The notes under the pieces were generated by a model. That model ran no database searches. It was given only the letters and a program-made list of their open reading frames with translations, and was not told the origin of the DNA. Both the position numbers and the translations under genes were made by a program. 64,000 nucleotides of DNA. Origin: Algoriphagus iocasae (lineage in GTDB: Bacteria; Bacteroidota; Bacteroidia; Cytophagales; Cyclobacteriaceae). Positions 25,934 through 36,011 of this stretch are shown piece after piece (position 1 is the stretch's first letter; the number at the start of each line of letters is the position of its first letter). The stretch is from the NCBI RefSeq assembly GCF_014206875.1, contig NZ_JACIJO010000001.1, positions 1,656,780 through 1,720,779 of the forward strand, given 5' to 3'.

Positions 25934-27268
25934 TTACTGGGGATCCTTTTGGTTTTTTACCAGTTTTCCATCTTTCACTATTACTTGGAAATTCTTTTCT
26001 GGCGTAGATAACAAGTTTAGATCAACGAGTGGATTTCCATTCACAAGGATCAAATCAGCAATTGCTCCTTCTTCCACTAGCCCCAATTTTCCCTGGTAAG
26101 GACTCCTCAAACCTGAAAGTTGTAAAAGCTGCGCATTATCATATGTGATCATTTTTATGATTTCACCATTGGTAAACCATTTTTGTAACTTCAAAATATA
26201 TTCGTTTTGCTGTTCATTTAGATCTGGCTCAAAAAGAAAGTCAGTGCCCCAAGCAAGTTTGACTTTATGTTTTTTTGCCAAGCCCCATATTTTCTCCTGA
26301 CCTTCTAGTACAGGTTTGCGTTTTTCCCTTCGCTGTGGATCCATATCTGGTGTATCCTCAACCAGGTTTTGAAGACTTAACCAAACATCTTTTTTCCGCA
26401 TCATTTTTAGCGTTTTTTCATCCAAAAGCTGACCATGCTCTATACATTTAACACCAGCTTCAATAGCCCTTTGAACAGCTCTGGATGTATAGGCATGAAC
26501 CATTACATAGGTGCCCCAATCTTCTGCTGCTTCCACAGCGGCCCTCATTTCATCAAAAGTATATTGTGTAACATCCACTGGATCATAGGCAGAAGAAGTT
26601 CCTCCTCCTGCCATCAGTTTGATCTGACTTGCCCCGAAGCGGAGATTTTCTCTTACTGCTGTCAAAACTTCATCTCTTCAATCAGCAATAAAGGTAGCCT
26701 GATAAACTTCTGCTCTGCTAGGTGTACCAAAGAAGCGTCTGGAACGTTCGTCAGGAGTTCTAAAATCACCATGGCCTGCAGTCTGACTGATAGTTGCGCC
26801 AGATGGCCAGATCCTTGGCCCGATAATTTTCCCTTGATCAATTGCTGACTTCAGCGGAAAAATAGGGCCACCTGCATCCCTCACACTTGTAAATCCTCGC
26901 ATCAGCATTTTTTCCGCGTTGACAGCTGTTTTTTGTAGGATTAGCTCCTCAGATAAGTTTGGATTGAGCATATCTCTCATTGTTAAGGCTCCAAAAACCA
27001 TATGTACATGGACATCAATCAAACCTGGAATCAGGGTTTTACCTGTCCCATCTATCAGTATGGTATTTGCCGGTTTAGCAATAGGCTCCAAACTGATGCC
27101 TTTGATTTTGTTACCTTCAATCCAAACATTCACTGCCTCTGAAAGTGTTTTGGATTTGACATTGAAGAATTTGACGTTCTCAAAAATGATGGAACTCGGA
27201 GGAGTCTGAGAATAAACCAAACTAAATGTGCTTAGGAAGAAAAATAGAAAGAATAACTTTCGTTTCAT
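25934..27268 (-). pseudogene. Secreted amidohydrolase interrupted by an in-frame TGA
   Basis: Read through, this is a 443-residue metal-dependent amidohydrolase of the imidazolonepropionase-like type. It has a signal peptide (MKRKLFFLFFFLSTFSLVYSQ), then GTGKTLIPGLIDVHVHM (metal-binding HxH), QIKLMAGGG, VMVHAYTSRAVQRAIEAGVKCIEHG, WGTDF and VEEGAIADLILVNGNPL. Codon 197 is TGA (complement of 26678-26680), inside YQATFIAD-stop-RDEVLTAVRENLR, where relatives keep a continuous ADGxDEV-like segment. Both halves are in the same frame without other lesions. So the gene was inactivated recently, or the base is a sequencing error, or the stop is read through. Substrate unknown; relatives are dipeptidases and amidases. 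Confidence 0.88.
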
Positions 27269-27314
27269 TTTATCAGTGTTTAAATGATAGGTGTCTGGTT
27301 TGGGGTTCTCAAGT

Positions 27315-27635
27315 CTAAGGTAAGATGAGCGTATAGGTCATTTTCACAAGTGCACCTAAGAAAGAGAAAACTACTCCGGTTAAAAATAATTTCAGAGTAA
27401 TTGAATAATACTTATCAGCATTGTTTCGATCATACTTATTATTCAAAATTCGGTATAGGGAAGTAATCAGGAAAATGATACCGATCATTGTTGACAACAG
27501 AATGGCCATGGAAACAAAATCACCTTTATTGTCTCTTTTAACCAAGTCAGTGGCAAAATTCAATACAAATCCCAAAATGATTCCAGATGCAGTGACTAGA
27601 GGTTGACGATAATTAAAATTATGATCTCTTTCCAT
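27315..27635 (-). CDS. Small hypothetical membrane protein
   Basis: A 106-residue protein with three predicted membrane helices: VTASGIILGFVLNFATDLV, MAILLSTMIGIIFLITSLY and LKLFLTGVVFSFLGALVKM. The N-terminus MERDHNFNYRQP is polar. A similar three-helix layout is common in uncharacterised Bacteroidota proteins, but I recognise no family. It lies 47 bases upstream of the amidohydrolase start on the same strand, so both could share a transcript. Codon use is ordinary. Confidence 0.65.
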   Translation of the reverse strand: MERDHNFNYRQPLVTASGIILGFVLNFATDLVKRDNKGDFVSMAILLSTMIGIIFLITSLYRILNNKYDRNNADKYYSITLKLFLTGVVFSFLGALVKMTYTLILP

Positions 27636-28169
27636 TCTTCTAGAAATTTAACTTTTCTTAAAAATAGGATTAAATACCCATAGTGTTTTTCATGGATGAA
27701 GATGTTTTCTTTCTATCCTTAAGCCTTATTCCCATTTATTTCACTCTACACAGCTATGGCTTTACTTCATTTAGTTTTAAACCATTACACTGCAAGCTTA
27801 CAAAATAGGATGATAATTCAGTGAGGCCTTAGCATTCTTTAGGGAGGAGGTAAGATGTTTTATTAACCTCAAAGCCGCAAAGCTCACAAAGGATTCACAA
27901 AGAAAAGCTCCAAAGCACCGATAGGTTAATAGCCATTGCCCCGATAGTTAAGTTTAGAGATCCCTGATCATTTCCTGCCAAAAACTCGAATGGAGTATAG
28001 ATTTCCGAAGCAATAAATTTATTCAGGAAGGTTTCCGAACTCGTCTTTGGGCAAAGGTTGGCTATTTTTACAGTTTTTTAAGGATCGAATCAGGAAACAA
28101 TTATGGGCTCGATTACTTCCTGGCTTTTTAATTGTGTTGAATCCATTATGTTTGGCAAAAAATAATTCA
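27636..28169. other. Intergenic region with repeat D
   Basis: No gene found. It contains repeat module D (27867-27944). Confidence 0.5.
27867..27944 (+). repeat. Dispersed repeat module D, copy 1
   Basis: CTCAAAGCCGCAAAGCTCACAAA, TCACAAAGA, CTCCAAAGC and ATAGGTTAATAGCCATTGCCC recur with similar spacing at 29729-29805. The CGCAAAGCTCGCAAAG motif is widespread in intergenic DNA of this phylum. Confidence 0.6.
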
Positions 28170-29636
28170 ATGTTGATTCGAATATTCTCCAAATCCTTTC
28201 TTCTTTCATCCACAATTATTCTTTTTCTTTTTGTTAGCTGCTCTGATCCGGTAGAGAAACCTGTATCAAAAGGAGATGATGGGCAGGTGTTTGCTATTGA
28301 TACAAAAGAGAGTGAAATTCCTTATCTGGTCATCAGTACTGGAGGAAAAGAGATTCCCTATGAGCCGGGAGTCAGCGCTCAGATGAAGATTTACCAGCAA
28401 AAGAAGCTGATCCAAGAGCAAGCAATTGATCTGGAGTATAGGGGAAAAACTTCCTTTCGTCTTTCTGATAAAAAAGGCTTTAACTTCGAAACTATTGATG
28501 GCACAGGAGAGGGGGTAGATGTTTCCTTCTTTGGAATGCCGGAAGAAGAAGATTGGAGACTGATTGGGCATGTAGTCAACCTGAATGATAAATACATCTG
28601 GGATCGAAGCCTTATTTACAATCATGTGGGTTATGAGCTTTCCCGGAAAATTGGAAAATATGCCAGCAGAGGGCAATTTGTGGAGCTTGAAGTCAATGGA
28701 GAATACCTCGGGGTCTATTATTTCTGCGAAAAACCCAAGCGCGATTCCAACCGGATCGATATCAAATCTCTGAATGCCTCTACTACCAACCTTAGTGGTG
28801 GCTATATCTTAAAAATTGACAAGTCAGATGCCGGGCCGGAACAGGATAATAAGCCACTTTCCTATTTTCTAAACAACTGGGACGATGATGCCCGCTATAC
28901 TTCGGCCAATAGCTTTCGAAGTAATTTTGACATTTTTAGCAAACCAATATCATTTCCAGCCTTCCAGCCACCATATCATGCAGATCAATATCTGGAAACT
29001 TATTTTACCTATGAGTATCCCAAAGCTGAGAACATTACCGAAGCCCAAAAGGAGTACATAGCGCAATATGTGGATCAATTTGAAAATGCCCTGATCTCCG
29101 ATGATTTTACAAGCTCGTCACGGACCTATACCAATTTCATGGAGGTAGATTCTTTTGTAGACTATTTTCTGATCACCGAACTATGCCGAAATGTCGACGC
29201 CTATAGAATCAGTACTTTTGTCGAAAAAGACCGGGACGGAAAGTTGGCCATGGGACCGATTTGGGATATGAACATTGGGTTTGACGAAACAAACAGAATA
29301 CCAATCAATGATTGGGTAGTTAAATACAATAATTACGTATCCAATGACCCTTGGATGGTTCCATTTTGGTGGCAAAGATTGCTGGAAGACCCGATTTTCA
29401 GACAAAAGGTAAAAACCCGATGGCAATCTCTGCGACAAAGTGAACTCAACAAAGTAATGTTGCAAAAAGTGGTAGATGATGCCAAGACCTACTTGGAGAC
29501 GAATGGAGCCGTTTCACGCAACTATGCTAAATGGGACCAGGGCATAGGCGTGAACTACGATCAGTCTATTCAAAACCTCAAGGTCTATCTCACGGATCGA
29601 TCTTCTTGGATGGATGCGGAGATCGGAAATTGGTAA
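28170..29636 (+). CDS. CotH kinase family lipoprotein
   Basis: A 488-residue protein. ATG 28170 gives MLIRIFSKSFLLSSTIILFLFVSCSD, a lipoprotein signal with lipobox Cys; a 41-codon in-frame extension upstream lies in front of this and is not needed. The CotH core is clear: IDLEYRGKTSFRLSDKKGFNFE, WRLIGHVVNLNDKYIWDRSLIYNHVGYEL, VELEVNGEYLGVYYFCEKPKRDSNRI, SGGYILKIDKSD, and MEVDSFVDYFLITELCRNVDAYRISTF, LAMGPIWDMNIGFDE. CotH proteins are atypical protein kinases in spore coats and also occur widely in secreted bacterial proteins. Here it is probably surface-anchored. It stands alone; the target is unknown. Confidence 0.92.
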   Translation: MLIRIFSKSFLLSSTIILFLFVSCSDPVEKPVSKGDDGQVFAIDTKESEIPYLVISTGGKEIPYEPGVSAQMKIYQQKKLIQEQAIDLEYRGKTSFRLSDKKGFNFETIDGTGEGVDVSFFGMPEEEDWRLIGHVVNLNDKYIWDRSLIYNHVGYELSRKIGKYASRGQFVELEVNGEYLGVYYFCEKPKRDSNRIDIKSLNASTTNLSGGYILKIDKSDAGPEQDNKPLSYFLNNWDDDARYTSANSFRSNFDIFSKPISFPAFQPPYHADQYLETYFTYEYPKAENITEAQKEYIAQYVDQFENALISDDFTSSSRTYTNFMEVDSFVDYFLITELCRNVDAYRISTFVEKDRDGKLAMGPIWDMNIGFDETNRIPINDWVVKYNNYVSNDPWMVPFWWQRLLEDPIFRQKVKTRWQSLRQSELNKVMLQKVVDDAKTYLETNGAVSRNYAKWDQGIGVNYDQSIQNLKVYLTDRSSWMDAEIGNW

Positions 29637-29728
29637 AACATCTTAAAAAACACTTAGTTTTAAAGTCTATTCCTTAGAGGAAAATTCAATGATTTTATAT
29701 GTGAAGAATTGGAATGTATTGTTTTGAA

Positions 29729-29805
29729 CTCCAAAGGCGCTGAGCTCGCAAAAGTTTCGCAAAGATAATTTCCAAAGCAGGGATAGGTTTAAGGCCATGG
29801 CCCTC
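29729..29805 (+). repeat. Dispersed repeat module D, copy 2
   Basis: CTCCAAAGGCGCTGAGCTCGCAAA, TCGCAAAGA, TTCCAAAGC and GATAGGTTTAAGGCCATGGCCC match 27867-27944. It runs directly into module E. Confidence 0.6.
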
Positions 29806-29850
29806 ATAGCCTTTCTGAGGTATATATTATTGATATTACAAATTCCTGAG
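29806..29850 (+). repeat. Dispersed repeat module E, copy 2
   Basis: CCTTTCTGAGGTAT and ATTACAAATTCCTGA match 9501-9551. Here it follows module D, whereas at 9501 it precedes module A. Confidence 0.6.
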
Positions 29851-29935
29851 ATATGAGTTCGGAATTGCATCCCGATAATTTTCGGAATCCGAATAACGCC
29901 ATCTGTGGGCTAAATCTTTATTTTATGTTCTATTG

Positions 29936-29958
29936 CCCCCGAAATAATCGGGACAGGC
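29936..29958. repeat. REP-like palindrome (CCCGAAATAATCGGG)
   Basis: Near-perfect palindrome, inverse of the element at 8286-8300; GGGACAGGCT follows, as at about 40580. Confidence 0.5.
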
Positions 29959-30090
29959 TTTGTCGCAATGGGGATCGAGCGAGAATAAAATGTCCGGCTG
30001 ACATTTTTAGCGAGAGGACAGGTGGCGTGTGGAAAAGGTCAAGTCGCGGCAAAGCTACTACCGCCCTGGTGGGGCTCTGCTTTGCAGAAT

Positions 30091-30930
30091 TTATTTTGAG
30101 GTTCTCAACTCCTGGAGTCCTTTCGTGAATGTCAATAGAGCAACGTCCATGTGGTCTAAATGATTAAAAACCCTGCTTTTAAAATCAAGTCCTTTAACTG
30201 GTTTGTTTTGTAGTTTCATTGTCAAACTTTTTACAGGATTAACCGACCATGTTGAATCTTCTAATCCTCCAACACTCAGGTATAGCCCAATATTTTTCTG
30301 GTTTTTCGAAAGTTGCTCGGGTAGCTTGTTTAAATAAAAGTCGTTGTACCATAAGGTCGGGCTAGCCGAAACAAAGTTTTTGAAATCATTTGCTTGAACA
30401 GCTGATTGGTGTAATAAACTGTATAGCACAAAGTAGCCTCCAAAGGAATGCCCCATAAGCGTCCTGTCAGTCGTATCAGTTCGAAAGTCCAAGTCAATTC
30501 TTGGTAATAATTCTTTAGTAATGAAATCGTAAAAGTTTTGACCACCCCCAGGGGCTTCAAGTTCGTCAGAAGGCAATGCCTTTGGAAATAAATAATCTCT
30601 CATTCTCAAAGAGTCCATTGCCTTAAACGATTTGTAACCTATTCCAACTGCAATGAAGGGTTCCAGAAGTCCTGTTTTTTCATATTGATGAAGGATGGCA
30701 GACATCGTAGGGAAATAGAAGTTTCCGTCAACGAATACTAGCGTTGGATATTTCTTATCTGGATTTTCCACATATTCTATTGGGAGCTGTACATCAATGT
30801 AGAATGTATCTCTTACATATTCTGAGTACTGATTAAAATGTAAATCAAAACGATCTTTTTTACTTTCAACCGTTGAGCAAGCTGTCAACAAGATGATTGT
30901 CCAAATTGGGATGAGTTTTTTAAATATCAT
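30091..30930 (-). CDS. Alpha/beta-hydrolase esterase lipoprotein (Fes/esterase-D-like)
   Basis: A 279-residue lipoprotein starting MIFKKLIPIWTIILLTACSTVESKK (lipobox Cys 18). The body is a putative esterase (COG2819-like): YPTLVFVDGNFYF, FIAVGIGY, RTLMGHSFGGYFVLYSL with Ser nucleophile in GHSFGG, ASPTLWYND, VGGLEDS with the likely acid residue, and VFNHLDHMDVAL with the likely catalytic His. Relatives hydrolyse siderophore trilactones or carboxyl esters; here the substrate is not known. It is monocistronic and faces the periplasm or surface. Confidence 0.88.
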   Translation of the reverse strand: MIFKKLIPIWTIILLTACSTVESKKDRFDLHFNQYSEYVRDTFYIDVQLPIEYVENPDKKYPTLVFVDGNFYFPTMSAILHQYEKTGLLEPFIAVGIGYKSFKAMDSLRMRDYLFPKALPSDELEAPGGGQNFYDFITKELLPRIDLDFRTDTTDRTLMGHSFGGYFVLYSLLHQSAVQANDFKNFVSASPTLWYNDFYLNKLPEQLSKNQKNIGLYLSVGGLEDSTWSVNPVKSLTMKLQNKPVKGLDFKSRVFNHLDHMDVALLTFTKGLQELRTSK

Positions 30931-31003
30931 GGGTTTTAGGTTTCGGTTAAGAAATCACTTTGTTGAAATAGTTCTTTAAATAAATTTATTAGGTTAGCAG
31001 AGA

Positions 31004-32923
31004 CTATAGGATTGAAACATCCAGATTGAACCCCACACCTAGACTGCTATGCTTACGGAATTCTGATTGGCTGGATTTTTTGTAAAGCGTTCCTGAATTA
31101 AACAGTCCAAGCGAGAAAAATATAGCTTCCCCTTCCTTGTTTTCTCCCTCAGATTCCACCCATTCCAATGCCACGATTACATCCTCGCTCAATACAATAT
31201 GATAGGCTTGGAGGTCCATGCTGATTTCTCCTGTTTGATTTGGGGCAATTTTGATCAGTATGTTTTCCCTGAGGATATTTCTTCCAGGTTTGCCTTGCTC
31301 AACCTGGTAAAAATTTAACCTGAAGACTGAAGGAGCACTTAGCCTGTTGTAGGATACATGGAAGTTGAAGGCCTCTACCAAAGTAGGGGTGCTACGGATA
31401 TTTATTTTGATACCCATCTCAGCCCCAAGTTGATCATAGCTGAATCCAGTACTCATGAATTTGCTCTGTGTCTTATTTCCGAGGGTTTTTCTTTTTAATC
31501 TTTCTGTAGATACCACTACTTCGTCCAATTCGCCAAATCGTTCCTCCAGATGAATTGATAAGGGCATTTCTTCAAACATTAACTTTTGTATGGGAAATTC
31601 AATGGATTTATATCCTATGGCGGAAATTCTGATAGTATCCTTTATGAATTGTTTTGTCAGTGAAAGAGAGAATTCTCCCTTTGGATCAGATACAGTCCCA
31701 ATTCCTTTGTTCAAAACCCCAATATTTACATAAGGGATAGGTTTGTCATTATTAGAGTCAATAATTGATCCTGAAAACTCTAGCTCTGACTCTTCCTGAT
31801 CAGATAAAGAGAAGAGTTGATCCGTGGTATTATCCTGTGATTTTAGACCTGCCCAATAGCTGGTGAAGTCTTCTTTGCCCATGAGTACTTTGTTGAAAAA
31901 AAGGACAGTGGCGGTTTTAATCTGTTCATAGATATCCACAGAATTAGCCGAGGCATTCAGAATGGAGGGAATTGCAAAAAAATCGGAATGCTTACTGTTT
32001 CGGAACCGAAGATAATATTTTTCAGCCTCGGATTTCTCAAAGTAATTGTAGCTTTCAGAAGGCGTAAAATTGTCCAATTTGTCCCCGCTTTCAAGATATA
32101 AGTAGGGAATTTTAAGTCTTTCTGGTTTCAGTAGCTTGGAATCATATATTTTCCGGATGGCGCGGTCATCCACCTCTGATTCTCCGAAATAGTGTGATTC
32201 TGTCCCGTCCCAGGATACAAAAGCTTTGGTATCGGGATTTCTGGCAATAAAGGCAGCAGCACTCATTCCACCCCAGCTGTATGCTAAGATTCCCATTTTT
32301 TCAAAATCCCCACTGACAATTCCCTTTTTTTTGAGGTAAGCCACTGCGAATTCCGCATCCAGCACCTGTTCCATCATATCTTCCAATTCATTTGTCATAT
32401 CGCCCGGATATCTTCCTACCGACCAGATAGAAATAACCAAATAGCCACTTTGCGCCAGTTCTTCCAGTACTTTATAGTTTTCGAAACCCATGCCGTTGAA
32501 CCCTGCCATATATAGAATGACCGGATGAGTCGAGTCTGGGAATGAAAGATCAGAATAGCTTTGAGTGGGTATATCCAATAGATTTTTCCCATCGGTTCCT
32601 ATCCCTAGCTGAGCCACGTAGAATTGTGCAAGTTCTTCTGTCATCCCGCTGAAGTCCTGCCCGTCCTGATACTTGGTAGCTCGCTTTTCAAGAAGCGAGA
32701 AAAGATCTTCAAAAACCAGTTCGCTGTTTCCTTGTTCTTCTGAAGGATACCAGATGTCAAGCTCAACAGGGCGGTAGTGCAGGTTGTCTCCTTGAGCTGT
32801 ATTGGGTTTAAAGATTCTTGTGGTGTCCTGTACTTGTATGGAAAGAAATCCGGCATGGTAACGCTGTGCAAAAGTGTCAAGACCTGTAAATAATAGAATA
32901 ACTAATAGCGGGAAGTACCTCAT
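31004..32923 (-). CDS. Secreted alpha/beta-hydrolase fused to a CarboxypepD_reg-like domain
   Basis: A 639-residue protein. The start at 32923 gives a signal peptide (MRYFPLLVILLFTGLDTFAQ); the longer frame adds a non-conserved basic stretch. Residues about 20-370 are a PAF-acetylhydrolase/dienelactone-hydrolase-like domain: RPVELDIWYPSEEQGN, HPVILYMAGFNGMGFENYKVLEELAQSGYLVISIW, then GILAYSWGGMSAAAF with the nucleophile Ser, and SKHSDFF with a candidate His. Near residue 400 a carboxypeptidase-like regulatory domain follows (SGSIIDSNNDKPIPYVNIGVLNKGIGTVSDPKGEFSL, ISAIGYKSIEFPI), then a beta-rich C-terminal domain. This regulatory domain is normally at the N-terminus of TonB receptors, so the fusion is unusual. 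Confidence 0.82.
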   Translation of the reverse strand: MRYFPLLVILLFTGLDTFAQRYHAGFLSIQVQDTTRIFKPNTAQGDNLHYRPVELDIWYPSEEQGNSELVFEDLFSLLEKRATKYQDGQDFSGMTEELAQFYVAQLGIGTDGKNLLDIPTQSYSDLSFPDSTHPVILYMAGFNGMGFENYKVLEELAQSGYLVISIWSVGRYPGDMTNELEDMMEQVLDAEFAVAYLKKKGIVSGDFEKMGILAYSWGGMSAAAFIARNPDTKAFVSWDGTESHYFGESEVDDRAIRKIYDSKLLKPERLKIPYLYLESGDKLDNFTPSESYNYFEKSEAEKYYLRFRNSKHSDFFAIPSILNASANSVDIYEQIKTATVLFFNKVLMGKEDFTSYWAGLKSQDNTTDQLFSLSDQEESELEFSGSIIDSNNDKPIPYVNIGVLNKGIGTVSDPKGEFSLSLTKQFIKDTIRISAIGYKSIEFPIQKLMFEEMPLSIHLEERFGELDEVVVSTERLKRKTLGNKTQSKFMSTGFSYDQLGAEMGIKINIRSTPTLVEAFNFHVSYNRLSAPSVFRLNFYQVEQGKPGRNILRENILIKIAPNQTGEISMDLQAYHIVLSEDVIVALEWVESEGENKEGEAIFFSLGLFNSGTLYKKSSQSEFRKHSSLGVGFNLDVSIL

Positions 32924-33578
32924 CGATTTTATTGACTTATATATAAAAGAGGCTCTTCGTAGTTGAAAGGTTGGAATCGGTAAACTTGATTTTTTTAAAA
33001 AGGAATGTTGGATCCGAAGGAATGCAGCAATCAAAAAATTGAATCCATTAGATCCATTTTCAAATTGAAATTAGATTTGGTTCTAGGGGGAATTCCCGGA
33101 ATTGATGAAAAACGGGTCTTTGGGTTGGAATTTTATTGTGTACTATAATCCATGGGTTCATAGAGAATTAGGCCTCTCAAAGTAATTTTCAATCCAAGGT
33201 TCATGCAGCATGTCAATGAGAGCCTGGCGATACCGAAAGTAGGGGTAAGGGAGAATTATAAATTCCATCCAGTGCCAAAAAAAATGAAACTGCATCTGAC
33301 TTGGATCATCAAGTTGGCCTCATTATTCTGTAGCGATATTTTATGAAGCCTAAATTTGCTTTAAATTCCGTTTAGATCAGGTGCAACTACACCTATTAGT
33401 TTCGAGGTTTATAGCAACCAATATGTTCAATTTCGACCAATTTTGTTCGCTAATTTTTTTTTCATCCGATGTAAATAAACCTCTAGAGTGTTTCCAAGGC
33501 TATTTATAATGGCATAGAAATGGGAATTCCAAAAGTCTTCTGGGAGCTGTGTGCCCCAATTTCAAACAGATATAAACC
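32924..33578. other. Intergenic region between divergent genes
   Basis: About 650 bases without a supported gene or recognisable motif. Promoters for both flanking genes should be here but none is clear. Confidence 0.5.
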
Positions 33579-36011
33579 ATGATGTGGAGAAATTATTTCA
33601 AAATCGCTTGGCGAAATTTAATCGTAGACAAAACGTATTCTTTCATTAATATTTTTGGTTTGACGATCGGGTTGGCATCATGCTTATTGGTGGCAACTGT
33701 AGTTTTGGATGAAATTTCATATGACAGTTTTTGGGCCAAAAAGGACCGGCTTTACCGTATACTGACTGTGGAAACATCTGAAGGGATGGAGGGTAAGTCG
33801 GAGTCCTCATTTACGAACTTGGCGGCCACCTTACAAGAAAATTTCCCGGAAGTCGAAGCAGCTGGGAGTATATCCAAAGGGAATTACAATTTCCGGTTGG
33901 ATGAGCACAGTACGGATGTTATACAGATGAACTTGATTCAGGCAGATACCAATGTATGGGAGATGCTTGATTTCACTATTTTACAGGGAGCTCCTGAGCA
34001 CTATAGGCCGGGGATTGGGAATTTGGTTGTCACCCAATCATTTGTGGATTCTCATTTTCCCAATGAGTCTCCTGTAGGGAAAGAAATCCAACTAGTCTCT
34101 CCTTATCTATCTGATTCCAGACCATTTTTGATTACAGGTATCATCGCTGACATTCCCTCCAATACCTATTTGAGAGCTGACGGAATTCAGATTTCCAAAC
34201 CTTCGGATACACCATTAAGTAGGGAGGGTTGGGGCTATTTTGATGAACAACTGATTCTGGTCTCCTCGCAAACAGTTATTCCGGCTTTTACAGATAAAGT
34301 GAACAAATGGTATAAGGATTACATTACCGATGCCTCTGATGAGTTGAAGCAACGTGTTAATACCTATGAATTCCAGCCCATCGAAGATATTTACCTCAAA
34401 TCAGACTTTGCTAGTCAGGAAGTCAAGGGGAATCCTGCCAATGTCTATTTATTTTCCGGGGTTGCCATTCTATTGCTGACGATTGCCTTTATCAACTTTG
34501 TCAACCTCAGTGCTGCCAGATCCATCAAGAGATTCAGGGAGATTGGTGTTCGAAAAGTATTGGGTGCCGGCAGGAGGCAATTGATTTCACAGTTTTTATA
34601 TGAAAGCCTGCTGTTCTTCCTGATTGCAGCCCTTTTGGCAAGTACCTTATATGGATTGAGTTTGGTACATGTGGAAGAACTATTAGGTCACCGGCTTGAA
34701 ATAAAGTTTTTCGAAAATGTTCCCCTTTTGCTGGGATTTGCCATATGCGTCATTCTGTTGGGTATCATGGCAGGAGTATACCCCGCTTTGATGGTGGCGG
34801 GTTTTCCGCTAGGGAATGCTTTGAAAAACAGTTTTGACAGGAAGGGAAGTGTCTCCGTCTCCATTATTCGAAAAGGTTTAGTGGCTACTCAATTTGTTTT
34901 TGCCATCTTAGTTTTGATCGGCACAGTGACTGTTTGGTCTCAGATGCGCTTTATGGAGGACAAAGATCTTGGCTATGACCCTTCCCATGTACTGAGTATT
35001 TCTTCTTTTGCGACAGAAGGCAAATCTGCTGAGCTCAAACAGCAAATTGAAAAGATAGCCGGTGTAGAAGCGGTGAGTCTTAGTAATTGGGTGCCTACCA
35101 AAGGGTCTGGTTCTTTGACCAAAAGAATCGAAAATCCACAGGATCCTGATCAGGTCATTCCGGTTGATTACATTATCGGAGATATTGATCTGCCCAAAGT
35201 CATGGGGATGGAAATTAAAGAGGGAAGAGATTTTGAGCAAAGGGACAACTTGCAAAGCACATTGGTTTCTGTGGAGGATAGTGAAGCAAATGATAAGGTC
35301 TCTCCAGTAATTCTAATAACTCAAAGCACCGCGGAGCTTTTGGGAGTAACAGAATTAGGAGGAGCCATATCCAATTTGGAAGAAACTCCAATAGGAATAC
35401 TAAGTGATTTCCACAGTATTTCTTTGAGAGACCCTATCAAGCCTACGGTAATCATGGCAAATAATGAATTTAAATATGCTTCGGTTTTGATCAAAGTTCA
35501 AGATGGAACGGAATCCCAGGCACTCGATGCCGTTGGGGCTATTTGGAAGGAGTTTTATGACGCTAAGCCGTTTAAGTTTGAATGGGTGGACGATTTGGAG
35601 AAGAAGCAATATGACAAAGAGCATCGACAGGCTCAGTTGTTTACTATTTTCAGTGGTCTTATGCTGTTTTTGGCAAGTTTGGGAGTCTTTGGGCTGGTAG
35701 TGCATTCGACAGAGCAGAGGGTCAAAGAGATAGGTGTGAGGAAAGTTTTAGGTGCTTCCGCAGTCAGCATTGTTCAGATGTTTTCCATTGACTACCTTAA
35801 ACTGGTGCTGGTTTCATTACTGATAGCATCACCGATTGCCTGGTATCTGATGAATATCTGGCTCCTTGATTTTGCCTATAAAATTTCCCTTCAATGGTGG
35901 ATGTTTGTAGGAGCAGGTTTCCTTGCAGGTTTCTTAGCACTGGCTACTGTCAGTGCCCGTGTGCTTTGGACTGCTCATAGTAACCCTATTCATTCCTTAA
36001 GATCGGAGTAG
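33579..36011 (+). CDS. FtsX/MacB-like ABC permease without prefix domain
   Basis: An 810-residue permease starting directly with MMWRNYFKIAWRNL and TM1 (SFINIFGLTIGLASCLLVATVV). The order is MacB-PCD-like periplasmic domain, FtsX domain with REIGVRKVLGAG, second periplasmic domain, and C-terminal FtsX domain with KEIGVRKVLGAS, ending NPIHSLRSE. It lacks the N-terminal prefix of the PadR-linked copies and has no PadR gene upstream. It is monocistronic; the next genes, on the other strand, are a LytTR two-component system. No ATPase or adaptor is nearby. ATG 33582 is an equally possible start. Confidence 0.92.
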   Translation: MMWRNYFKIAWRNLIVDKTYSFINIFGLTIGLASCLLVATVVLDEISYDSFWAKKDRLYRILTVETSEGMEGKSESSFTNLAATLQENFPEVEAAGSISKGNYNFRLDEHSTDVIQMNLIQADTNVWEMLDFTILQGAPEHYRPGIGNLVVTQSFVDSHFPNESPVGKEIQLVSPYLSDSRPFLITGIIADIPSNTYLRADGIQISKPSDTPLSREGWGYFDEQLILVSSQTVIPAFTDKVNKWYKDYITDASDELKQRVNTYEFQPIEDIYLKSDFASQEVKGNPANVYLFSGVAILLLTIAFINFVNLSAARSIKRFREIGVRKVLGAGRRQLISQFLYESLLFFLIAALLASTLYGLSLVHVEELLGHRLEIKFFENVPLLLGFAICVILLGIMAGVYPALMVAGFPLGNALKNSFDRKGSVSVSIIRKGLVATQFVFAILVLIGTVTVWSQMRFMEDKDLGYDPSHVLSISSFATEGKSAELKQQIEKIAGVEAVSLSNWVPTKGSGSLTKRIENPQDPDQVIPVDYIIGDIDLPKVMGMEIKEGRDFEQRDNLQSTLVSVEDSEANDKVSPVILITQSTAELLGVTELGGAISNLEETPIGILSDFHSISLRDPIKPTVIMANNEFKYASVLIKVQDGTESQALDAVGAIWKEFYDAKPFKFEWVDDLEKKQYDKEHRQAQLFTIFSGLMLFLASLGVFGLVVHSTEQRVKEIGVRKVLGASAVSIVQMFSIDYLKLVLVSLLIASPIAWYLMNIWLLDFAYKISLQWWMFVGAGFLAGFLALATVSARVLWTAHSNPIHSLRSE

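Larger units (their letters stand above)
29637..30090. other. Intergenic region packed with dispersed repeats
   Basis: No gene. It contains module D (29729-29805), module E (29806-29850), REP-like CCCGATAATTTTCGG (29871-29885) and CCCGAAATAATCGGG (29937-29951), and a local inverted repeat TAAAATGTC/GACATTTTTA near 29987-30009. Confidence 0.6.
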
